The notes beneath the pieces were generated by a model. That model searched no databases. It was given only the letters and a program-made list of their open reading frames with translations, and had not been told where the DNA came from. From Sipunculus nudus (lineage: Eukaryota > Annelida > Sipuncula > Golfingiida > Sipunculidae), in NCBI GenBank assembly GCA_026874595.1, contig CM049309.1:28831033-28895032 (forward strand): a stretch of 64,000 bases of DNA, read 5' to 3'. Below, in pieces: positions 54,836 through 64,000 of this stretch. Positions within the stretch are counted from its first letter, which is position 1; each line of letters starts with the position of its first letter. The position numbers and the translations under genes were made by a program.

Positions 54836-56022
54836 GAACTAGAATACGGGAAGTCGACAAGCAACTACGTGTATCTGCCAAAATCACAGTGGAACGGGTG
54901 AAGTGAGCCATTGATTGAGTGGCAAGTGGAAATAGAGTGAGGTGTGTTGCATATTTGCATGGATGTCTGCAAGCAAATTTTGTCTGTAGGTTGTGCCACC
55001 TACCACAAAATCCAGAAAGCTGTCCAAGTTGTAAACATATGCAAAATTTTAGGCAGATAAATTTAACCACTACAAGTATATGAGTGATTTTATCCCACAG
55101 CAGACAAACAGAAGGACTTGTGCAAAAATGGTGGCAGGTGGCGCCACCAATTTTGTGTATGATTAACAGCTATGTGAGATCTATACACATGCAAAATTTC
55201 AGGGGGATATGTCCTACAAGTCCTGAGATATAAGCCTGAATTTGTGCAGCATTTACATAAATGTAGGTGGTGCCACCTCCCTAAAAATCGAGAAAGCTAT
55301 CCAAGATGTATAAACACTCAAAATTTTAGGCAGATATGTCAAACCACTGCCAAGATATGAGGGATTTTATCCCACTGCAGACAAACAGACGGATGCTGTG
55401 CAAATATGGATGCAGGTGGCACCACCAATTTTGCCTTTGATAAAAAGCTATGTGAGATCTATACACATGCAAAATTTCGGCCCAATCAGTTAAACGGTTA
55501 CTGAAATATGAGTTTGGATGTCTGCAGCATAAACTAGAATGTAGGTGGCGCCACCTTTACTAAAATCAAGAAAGCTGTCCAGGATGTATAAACCTGCAAA
55601 TTTTTAGGCAGATATGTCAAACCCCTGCCGAGATATGAGTGATTTTTACCAAAGGCAGACGAACAGATTGACACTGTGCAAACATGGTTGCAGGTGGTGC
55701 CACCATTTTACTGTGTATGTTATAAAGCTATCCAAGGGCTACTTTTGTACAAAATTTTTTTCCTGATCGGTCAAACAGTTCCAAAGATATGTGGGTTTAT
55801 GTGTGGAAACAGACGCACAAATGGACGCTGGGCAGAGAGGAAAGGTCATAGGTCAATGCCAATTGGTTAGGCACCAGTTCACATGTGACCCGATAATTGG
55901 TGTAAGTTTCGGAAATATCATTCCAGTAGTCTCAGAGGAGTTCTCCAGAAACAAATACGGCGGCAGCGGAACCTGGTCATAAACATAGTATCCGCAAAAC
56001 TTTGTTTTGGCGGATACAAATA
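54836..56022. mobile_element. Family D module element, second copy
   Basis: Begins CTAGAATACGGGAAGTCGAC and ends GTATCCGCAAAAC-TTT-GTTTTGGCGGATAC, a near-perfect terminal hairpin. Inside are several ~270-bp modules with GGTGGCGCCACC, GGTGGTGCCACC or GGTGGCACCACC at about 55,136, 55,267, 55,421, 55,542 and 55,693. It is collinear with 7,483-8,523, but with extra modules. Confidence 0.7.
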
Positions 56023-56654
56023 AGCATAGACACACACTGTGCAAAAATTATTGTAGGCCATCACCAGTATTGTATATGACAAGAATATATGATATGTATA
56101 AATATGCCCAATTTCAGGCTGATATTTCAAATTCCTCTGTAGAAATAAGCAGGCACATGCACTGTGCAATATTCACTGTAGGTGGCAACACCTGTCTTGT
56201 AAACGAGAAAGCCATCAAAGACACATAGACAGGTCAAAATATCAGGCCAATACATCAAACTTACCTTGAGTCTGATGCATCGGGCTGATGAGGTGAGAAA
56301 TTTGCTGGCTCAGGCTACTGCACTGAGTGAACTCATGACCTGCACCTGGCTAGACTGAGTGAACTTTTGACCTGTACCTGGCTGATATGAGTGAACTCTT
56401 GACCTGTTGCATAATCTGACACAGTTGGCAGCCTGTCAAAGCTATAAATAGATCTAGGCTGAACTTTGGTGCCAAATCTGATGCACTGGGCAGTCTGCCA
56501 ACGCTATAAATAGAATTCAGCTACTGCACTGAGTGAACTCCTGACCTATACCTGGCTGCACTGAGTGAACTCTTGACCTGTTGCCTAATCTGATACAGTT
56601 GGAAGTCTGCCAAATCTATAAACAGATCCAGACTGACCTTTGGCCTGTTGCCAA
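56023..56654. repeat. Repeats with CTATAAATAG motifs
   Basis: A unit of roughly 100-130 bp (TGAACTCTTGACCTGTTGCC, then ATCTGATACAGTTGG, then AGCTATAAATAGAT) is repeated with variation. CTATAAATAG occurs at about 56,442 and 56,505, and in the related block at about 1,386. There is no ORF of interest. Confidence 0.6.
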
Positions 56655-58195
56655 GTCTGAAATAGTATCCACACCATTGCATAAGCTCACAGATTGGCTC
56701 CACATGCAGCCCTGAGGGGCATGACACCCATGAGGTGATCACATGGTGCCCATGAGGTGATCACATGCCTTGTGCTTGGCTGCACTGATTGAACTCTTGA
56801 CCTATATATGGCTGCACTGAATGAACTCTTGATCTGTTGCCAAATCTGAAACAGTTGGAAGTTTCTCAACCTATTTAAAGATACAGACACAATCTTGGTC
56901 TGTTGGTAAATCTGTTTACACATACTGAAAGACTTTGGCTAAAATGATGCAGTCTTTTCATTGTTACAGGTCCAATAATTCTGCCAAAAATCATTCAAGT
57001 AAACTTGAACAAAGGCCACCTATGAATAATTTTTTGTGCAATTACAGAAGTTATAAATGAAACAATAATTTTGAAGAAGAACAGTTTTGCAGTCCTCAGT
57101 TTGAAATAGACATAATAATGGCCATAAGACCAACTTAAGCTTTTCTGATATGATTGAAAGAACCATGTCCTAGGATAATTCTTTTGAAAAATTGAACGAT
57201 TCAACTTGACAGTTTCATCATTAACATTTTAGGCTGAAAGAGGCTAAAATTACAAGGTTTTAGCCCCCCTAAAAAACAGGTCAATGTTATTGGCACCACA
57301 AAATCTGCAACTTCAAATATGAGTCATGTGACCAACATTTGCACAATAGTTGGTTATCCTAGCTTCTGTCATTTCTGAGATTACTATGTCAGTATGCTTA
57401 CTTGGCCAAATGACTTCAAATTTGTGTAACTCCACTAAAATTCATCAAATGCAAACCATTTGAACAAACTTGAGAGGGCTTGCCTCTGAGATCATTTCTG
57501 TAAAATATTGAACAATTTGGCTTGACAGTTTACACTTTTAGAGTTCAGACTTTTAATGGTTTTTCAGCTTTTTCCCTATAAAATCTAAGAAAATGCAGAT
57601 AGCAAAAAAATAAGCTGAATCCCACAACATTTGATATGTGACAGATTATTGCATAAAATCTGGGGATGGTAGCTCCTGCTATTCCTGAGATATTATGGGT
57701 TAATGTACAGATGACCAATGACCCCCATACAAAAAAAGGTCAATGCAGGTGGCGCCACCAATACATGAATTTCATATATGACCAATATGACCAACACTTG
57801 CATAAAATATGGTGATGATAGCTCCGGTCAGTTTCTGAGATTGTCATTTTAGTATGGTTTTTCGGACAGTTGACTAAGTTCAACTTCCTGTAACTCAGCC
57901 GAAATTCACAGAACTTGAACCATTCGAACAAACTTGAGAGAGATGGTATAAAAGATTATTTCTGTGAAATACTGGACAATCTGGCTTGACCGTTTGGATG
58001 AGAAGATTTTTTAAGTTTTTTTTTTAGCTTTTTCACTATAAAATCTAAGAAAATGCAGAGTTTCTCAGATGGCTATTTTTTTGCATTAAATTTCATGATG
58101 CTAGCTCAAGTCGTTTTTGAAACAGTTTGGGTTAATGTACAGACAACGGATGCCCTCACACCATCGCATTAGCTCACAGGTTCGCTAAAAATACT
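56655..58195 (-). mobile_element. Family E module element, second copy
   Basis: Closely parallels 27,175-28,760 (CACACCATTGCATAAGCTCA at the left, GGTGGCGCCACCAATACATG at 57,749). It ends with CACACCATCGCATTAGCTCA followed by CAGGTTCGCTAAAAA at about 58,192. Confidence 0.65.
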
Positions 58196-58570
58196 ACAGA
58201 TGCATAATGAATGCAAAATTATAATACAGATACATCTCACTGATGGCAAAATCTAGAATTAAGGTGAGTATGGATACCAATCATTTATAATTCAAATACA
58301 GCCGTCTTTATATACCAACAGAGACCTGTATACCTGTGATTGTAAACATTGCCTGCCATGAGGAAATCTAAAATCATAAATCTACACTTTTTAAAAGCTT
58401 TTAAAAAACATTCTTGTCAATATTAAGTATAGATACCCTGAAATCTAATGATAAACTGGTGCCAGGTAGAGGTATCTGCTTCACACAGTTAACATATATG
58501 GTAAAATGACTCAATTCGATCTTTATAATTCAGCCTATATTCATTCTTTGGAACCATAAAAGACAATTAT
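58196..58570. other. No gene recognised
   Basis: AT-rich sequence with no repeat partner found in the window. Confidence 0.4.
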
Positions 58571-59535
58571 TATTAGAATTATTCAGGGGATTATTCTTGT
58601 AAAATATTAAACAAATTTTCCTCAGTGACGTCAGTCAAAAAACGTTTTGCTGGTTTATAACTCCTATGGGAAAATACAGCAAAATGGCTAAGTTGAGCTT
58701 CCCATAACTCAGCCAAAAATCACTGAACCAAAATTATTTGAACAAACTTGAATAATCAACATCTAAGGATAATTAATGTGTGAGATTTAAGAATTTGGCC
58801 CAGTGGTTTTTGAGAAGAAGATCTTTGTAGCAACTGAGCTAAAATGGACTGTTATGGCATATGACTAAATTCAGCTTCCAATAACTCAGCCAAAAGTCAC
58901 TGAACTGAGACCATTTGAACAAACTTCAGAAAGCACTACCCTAATATCATTTCTGTGCGATATTAAACAATTTAGCCATATGATTTCAGAGAAGAAGTTT
59001 TTTGTAGCCGTCAGTATGATACAGGCACTGATGACCCCGGTACAAAAAAGGCCGATGCAGAAGGCACCAACAATAACTCAATTTCAGATATGACTCATAT
59101 GATCAACATTGGCATGAAATTTGGTGATTACAGCTCCAGTCGTTTCAGAGATTGTAATTTTAGTATGCTTTTTTGGACAGATGACTAAGTTCAACTTCCT
59201 GTAACTCAGCCAAAAATCACTGAACTTAAACAATTCGAACAAACTTGACAGAGATTGTTCCATGAATCATTTCTGTGAAATACTGGACAATTTGGCTGAA
59301 CAGTTTCAGAGAAGAAGATTTTTAAAGGTTTTTTAGCTTTTCCTCTATAAAATCTAAGAAAGTGCAGTTAGCGAAAAAACAAGAAAAATCCGAGTTTTTT
59401 TTATGACTAATTTTTTGCATAACATTTTGTGATGCTAACTCTTGCCGTTTTCAAGATAGTATGGGTTAACGTACAGACGCTGGACAACGGACGACGCCAC
59501 ACCATCGCATATGCTCACAGGTTCGCTAAAAATAC
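58571..59535 (-). mobile_element. Family E module element, third copy
   Basis: Parallels 28,780-30,245 but without the 337-bp MITE: ACTGAACTGAGACCATTTGA at 58,901 is the uninterrupted equivalent of the MITE site. It ends CATCGCATATGCTCACAGGT then TCGCTAAAAA. Confidence 0.7.
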
Positions 59536-59904
59536 ATGTGGCGCCACCACTTTTCAGAAACTGACAAAACTAGTCATGGTTAATATTCAAGCTAGATTCA
59601 TGACAATCCATGCATTTATTATCAAGATATTGGAGGTTCTGTATCAAATTTTTTATTATTCTGAGGGGTACTTACAAGGCCCATAGCTGGGAGGATATAG
59701 GTTGCAGTGACCTAATTTCAGGTTTCCAAGGGGATTTTTTATGGAGCTCCCAAGATTTTAAGTTACAGGCCTCTAGGGTCAGCCGTAATGATTTGTGCCC
59801 TGCTAACAGACGGCCAGTCGGTGGGACTACCGGACGGCCAGACACACAACGGACAAAGCGCCACATATTTACCTCAGTTGACTTACAGTCAGCTGAGCTA
59901 AAAA
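59536..59904 (-). mobile_element. Single-module HINE fragment with 5' end
   Basis: GTGGCGCCACC, one ~330-bp module, then a GGCCAGTCGG/GGACGGCCAG tract and GACTTACAGTCAGCTGAGCT followed by AAAAA. Confidence 0.7.
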
Positions 59905-60170
59905 GTGGTTCCTGTGACCTTGACCTTTGACCTTGTGACCTCAAAACCTATAGGATTCATCTCCTACTTGGTATGTGAGCCATATGTAAAAGATCAAAGG
60001 TTTGGGATGAAAGGTTTGGCTTAAAATGCATCCACAAGCTTTTCAAAGAAGTGGGTCCTGTGATCATGACCTTTGACCTTGTGACCTCAAAATAATTATG
60101 GTTCTTCCCCTGTTGGTACATGAGCCATATGTGAAAGATGGAAGGTGTGGGATGAAAATTTTGGCTATAA
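59905..60170 (+). repeat. Family F fragment
   Basis: GTGACCTTGACCTTTGACCT and a second similar cluster at about 60,070 within diverged module text. Confidence 0.75.
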
Positions 60171-60430
60171 GAATTAATTCTGGGGGGTGCAAAAGCACCC
60201 TGTAACTCAGAGAATATAGGTCACAGTGACCTAATTTCAGGTTTGCAAGTTGATCTTTTTAGAACCTCTAAGACTCTTTATAATCCTAGCCCTTATGGTT
60301 ACAATTTGTGCCCTGCTAACTGCCAGACGGCCAGACAGACAGACAGGAGGAAGACGGACAAAGACCAATCACTATAGCACAGCATGACTGAAAGTCACAG
60401 CATGACTGAAAGTTAGCTGAGCTAAAAATT
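60171..60430 (-). mobile_element. HINE fragment with altered terminal hairpin
   Basis: Module text from the G-run (CTGGGGGGTGCAAAAGCACC), the CCAGACAGACAGAC microsatellite, then CAGCATGACTGAAAGT twice in tandem before TAGCTGAGCTAAAAA. The loop region is inverted relative to the usual end, as at 14,001-14,012. Confidence 0.65.
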
Positions 60431-60519
60431 GAGAGAGCTCGTCTCTGAGATCATTTCTGTGAAATATTGAACAATTTGCCTACCTCCTCTTCCTAATCAT
60501 ATTTTGTGATCATATATAA

Positions 60520-61017
60520 CAGCTGAGCGCCCTGACCCAGAGACCTAATTTCAAGTTTCCTAGGATATATTTCACACACCTCCCAGGTTGTCAAGTTAGA
60601 AGATTCTAGGACCAATGGTTACAATTTTTGCCTTGTTAACGGACGACTTCATCTTAAAAGGTCTCAAAAAAAAAGAGAAAAAATGTGTTAAAACTTTAAA
60701 AAAAGTCCAGGTGGCGCCACCAGTCTGCAAGAAATGATGAAACACTCCATGAGGAATATGCATGCAAAGAATCAGGGTGATCAATGCGTTAGTTGTTCAG
60801 ATACTGGAGCTTTTGTATCAACTTTTTAGTTATTCTGGGAGGTATTTCTTAGCCCGTTAGCTCGGAAGATATGGGTAACAGAGACCTGATTTCAGGTTTC
60901 CGTGGAGATTTTTATGGACCTCCCGGGATGTCAAGAAAGAAGATTCCACATCAAATGGTTATGATTTGTGCCCTGTTAACAGATGAACACATTTTTGAAG
61001 GTCTCAAAAATAAAGAT
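60520..61017. mobile_element. Helentron-type 3' tip plus HINE module
   Basis: CAGCTGAGCGCCCTGACCCA (60,520-60,539) is a truncated + strand 3' end. It is joined to HINE module text (GGTGGCGCCACCAGTCTGCA at 60,709), which stops at 61,017 where the next element begins. Confidence 0.6.
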
Positions 61018-61185
61018 AACAAGTGACCCACGGGACACGACGCTCAGCTGACAAGCATGACCTGTAATTAAAGCCTTCCCCAACACCTGTCCTGCTATGG
61101 TATCAAAGGGCAAGCATAACAATAATTGCATAACTATAACATTATATGTGAACTGTTAGATTACTATTTAAGTGAAGGCCTTATA

Positions 61186-62239
61186 TCAATTAACTGAGTG
61201 AAACTGGAAAACATTTTTAGGAACAACAGTAAACAGGATTTTGTGATCAGACCAGGAACTCTCTATTGCAGAAGCTGATGTATTAGGGAAGTTTGAAAAC
61301 ACACGATCAATAATACTGCCATGATCATTTGTGGTTTCCGTCATAAGCTGCTGACACTGAAGAAGATGTGAGAGATCATCCAATACACAAGTATTTTTTT
61401 ATTACTGACATCAATGTTGAAATCTCCCATAACTAACAATGGTTTTTGTGTGTCCACAAATGTTAAAAGCTCTTCAAGTTTTGAAAGAAGGTCTGTCTGT
61501 TTAGATTGTGGTGATCTGTATATACTAATCAGTTGCAAGGTAGATGTTGGTTGATTTATTAATAACACCGATGCATCAATCTTACCACTGGACCTGTGAT
61601 GCATTTCAACAAATGGGTATAGATGTTCATGCACATAAAATGCTAATCCATAGGATGATCGTTTGGTTGCATGTGTCGTACCCCTGTTGAGATGGTCATT
61701 TCTGATCAGTCTGAAATGTTCGATAAAATATGAATCATCAGTATCAGATGAGAATAGGCATGTTTCAGCTAAAGCAATAATGTGAGTATTGAGGATATGG
61801 CAATCAGATGTAATATCTTTGAAATGCGAATGGAGAGATCGTGTATTATGGAATATTATTTTGAGTACATCATTTGGTATTGTTATTGGTGACATGAAAT
61901 TAAGAGTAAGTTTGGCCTCGTGGCGTAGCCTTGCCATCTCATTTGTCACCTGTGGATCAGTTGTTAATTTGCTTTCATTTAAATTTAATATGTATAAACC
62001 ATCCATTTTTCTCGCCCTGCTGAATGCAACATAATGTCCATGCATCAGTTTTCTGGTGCTTGTCATGTCAACAACCACTTGATCAAGTGAACTGCCTTGT
62101 GCTTTCCATATTGTTTTAGCAGTACCTATCTTCAATGGAAATTGTGAACGAGTTACCAGTATATGTCACCTTCCTGTATGGAAGATGCGTTTTATCACAA
62201 ACAGTGGTGTCCATGATTTTGGTATGGCTGGATTGTAAC
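61186..62239 (-). pseudogene. Helentron 2 helicase C-terminus and EEP endonuclease
   Basis: TIWKAQGSSLDQVVVDMTST and a helicase motif VI variant (HYVAFSRARKMDGL) run into the endonuclease: IIFHNTRSLHSHFKDI, IIALAETCL (Arg to Cys beside the catalytic Glu), LISIYRSPQSK, VMGDFNIDVSN and WSDHKILFT. There are two breaks: an in-frame TGA just before HILVTRSQFPL (near 62,167), and a frameshift at the T-run near 61,391-61,397 after DVSNK. It is about three quarters identical to the + strand copy over the shared helicase-EEP junction by eye. The natural stop is at 61,186. Confidence 0.9.
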
Positions 62240-62875
62240 TAGAGCCCCGTTTTTTCCGTTTTAACGGAAAAACGGACGGAAAAATGGAATTAGGGTTCGA
62301 AAACGGAATTAGGGTTCAAAAATGGAATTATATCAAATACACGGAATACGACGGAAAGTCGGATTTAGAGCCGATTTAAACTGCAAATTAAAAAATTCTC
62401 TTATCTTATTAAAAAAATCTTTCAAACTGCGCATTACCGCATGTCATAGCGTCTCAGAGGTGAAATAGCTTTGAATATAAAATAACCATACTTGTTTCAA
62501 ATGTTTGAAATGATAGACGGTAAAACGCAGACACTACAGAGTAGAGAACTGTCTTGCCGATTCAGTGCACACATGCGCTGGATTACTTATGTGTGGGCCT
62601 GACGAAGAACCATTTATGCGAAGGACCAGGTATAATTTTAAAAATATACGTAAAGTAACTATGGCATCAATGTTAGCAGTAATTAAATTTAAAATATTTT
62701 AATCAGCTTATTGAACACGTAATCCATTTAATCATCTGGATTTAAAAGTTTTAACTCTTAAGAAGATGTAGCAATTTAATTACATAAAATATAAAGATAA
62801 AACGGAAAATTCCGGAATTTTGATTTTATTAAAACGGAAAATAATTTTTTATAAAACGGAAAAAACGGGGCTCTA
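62240..62875. mobile_element. 636-bp TIR element (hAT-like) in Helentron 2
   Basis: The ends are exact inverted repeats for at least 22 bp, beginning TAGAGCCCCGTTTTTTCCGT. TGTAAC occurs immediately before and after as a 6-bp target duplication, and removing the insert restores the helicase text (MCYNPAIP, compare AFYTPAIS in copy 1). It has no transposase. A at position 2 and G at position 5 suit hAT, but 6 bp is short for that group. Confidence 0.85.
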
Positions 62876-63155
62876 TGTAACACATAGCATTATTTCTCCT
62901 AGTGTCTGACCCAATGTCAACATTTTCAAACTTGACCCAAAGAATGCTGGGAACAGTTTTGCTGTGAATGTACTGTATATATTTCAAAACACAGGAACAA
63001 CCATTTGTGATTCCATCATGAACTGTAACATTGCAGGTGATATCATATGTTAAACCAACAGCTATCTGAAGTGTTTTTAGCAGACCAGCAGTTTTTGATG
63101 GGTTATCAGGTATTCTCAAAAGAATATTTTTTTTACATTTTCTGTGACATCTGTT
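62876..63155 (-). pseudogene. Helentron 2 helicase, upstream part
   Basis: RIPDNPSKTAGLLKTLQIAV and VPSILWVKFENVDIGSDTRR correspond to + strand residues near 19,030-19,250. A frame change at an A/T run near 63,120-63,140 separates it from ITDVTENVKK, after which homology stops. Confidence 0.85.
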
Positions 63156-63540
63156 ATTAAAAAAAAAGCCATGCTAAATCCAGGTACACATCCACATATT
63201 ATGAGAACAAACATTTGCTTTTACATCAGGTAATTTATATAAAAATATTCAGATATCTAGGAAACTAAGTTTATTGCTATGATTCCATAAAATAAACTGC
63301 AAAATGTTCCCATCATCTTATAAATCAGTAGCTAAACCTTAATACTATACTCTCACAGTCTTAATGCCTGGCTGAAGCATTCCGGCAACAGTGTTTTTGT
63401 TATGCAGTAACGAGGTATTTATCACTAAGCCTTATCACTTAACAGGCTGATACAAAAGAGAGTCATATGTCACATGCATCACTCACAATTACAGCCACAC
63501 AGTGAGATGTACCAGTTGGAGTGCAATGGTAATATGTACA
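63156..63540 (+). repeat. Dispersed repeat, second copy (see 45,471-45,820)
   Basis: Runs directly into family F text, giving the uninterrupted version of the site where the HINE at 45,821 inserted. Confidence 0.8.
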
Positions 63541-64000
63541 AGAAAAATGTAATAACTTGGCAACCAAAGAGTGAATAACTTAGACCTGCAACCTTTAACC
63601 TCCTGACCAGCTGACCTCAAAATCAATTAGTTATTTCATCATGCAAAAAGACCCATATGAAGTTTGAATCACATTCAGTGATGCATAGAAGTGGCATATG
63701 TGAAAGACTGAAGGTTTTGGTTGAACAGTTTCACTTGAAATATGTTCACAAGCATTTAGAACAATATTGTGACCTTGACCTTTGACCTTTTGAACTCAAC
63801 ATTAATAGGCTTCTTCCCCTATTGGTAGGTAAGCCATATATGACAGATGGAAAGTATAGATTGAAAAGTTTGCCTGAAAATGAATCCACGCAAGAAGAGG
63901 GTGCTGTGAACTTGACCTTTGACCTAAAAATCAACAGGTCTTTTCCCCTGATGGCAGAGAAGCGATATCAGTGCTGAAAGGTTTGGAATGAAAGGTCTAG
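63541..64000 (+). repeat. Family F modules (diverged)
   Basis: Collinear with 47,840-48,290 (GAATAACTT...GACCTGCAACCTTTAA, then GTGACCTTGACCTTTGACCT at about 63,770 and AACTTGACCTTTGACCT at about 63,909). It continues beyond the window. Confidence 0.75.

Larger units (their letters stand above)
61018..63155 (-). mobile_element. Second Helentron, 5'-truncated
   Basis: Minus-strand 3' end: TCAGCTGAGCGTCGTGTCCC then GTGGGTCACTTGTT at 61,018-61,050. Coding text for the helicase C-terminal half and EEP endonuclease lies upstream. Homology to the + strand Helentron starts only near 63,155, so Rep and the front of the helicase are missing. It has one TIR element inserted. Confidence 0.85.

Overview
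This window is animal DNA made almost entirely of transposable elements and their tandem-repeat derivatives. It is AT-rich, has no operon-like layout, and shows no host gene that I can recognise. Three features suggest a marine invertebrate, most likely a bivalve or related mollusc: endonuclease-bearing Helitrons (Helentrons), a Ty1/copia element primed by animal-type initiator tRNA-Met, and long arrays of a module containing GTGACCTTGACCTTTGACC. The taxonomic call is inference.

Left third (1-27,200). Old repeat remnants come first. Helentron-associated non-autonomous elements (HINEs) built from tandem modules of about 330 bp follow, at 1,962-4,078, 4,171-5,962, 7,333-10,562 and 12,476-14,012. 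A decayed autonomous Helentron on the + strand codes from about 12,017 to 20,310. Its parts in order are a cysteine-protease-like domain, a basic coiled region, a HUH Rep, a Pif1-type helicase and an EEP/AP endonuclease. It ends at about 21,609 in a palindromic hairpin followed by CTAG. Its coding region is split by an oppositely oriented HINE and by an 849-bp hAT-type MITE with a perfect 8-bp target duplication. A 285-bp-period array rich in nuclear-receptor half-sites fills 23,980-26,530.

Middle third (27,200-49,100). A ~410-bp module family (27,172-30,245) carries a 337-bp MITE. Several copies of a 2.4-kb AT-rich Helentron-type non-autonomous element follow, some nested inside one another (30,246-38,500 and 43,300-44,414). 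Between the latter two blocks lie a U6 snRNA-derived fragment, a 39-bp minisatellite of about 2 kb that is open in a reading frame on both strands, a hairpin-forming minisatellite with a 170-bp higher-order repeat, and a pair of 260-bp direct repeats around a GC-richer segment. A HINE at 45,821-47,692 shares its terminal ~130 bp with the autonomous Helentron, which ties the two together.

Right third (49,100-64,000). A copia-type LTR retrotransposon (49,149-54,285) is structurally complete: 270-bp LTRs, primer-binding site, polypurine tract and a 5-bp target duplication. Its coding region is broken by four frame changes and one stop. More module-type repeats follow, then a second truncated Helentron on the - strand (61,018-63,155). 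That copy carries another TIR element with a 6-bp target duplication.

The autonomous Helentron is the plausible source of replication and transposition proteins for the surrounding hairpin-ended elements. All coding regions seen here are disabled, so any present activity would need intact copies elsewhere in the genome.
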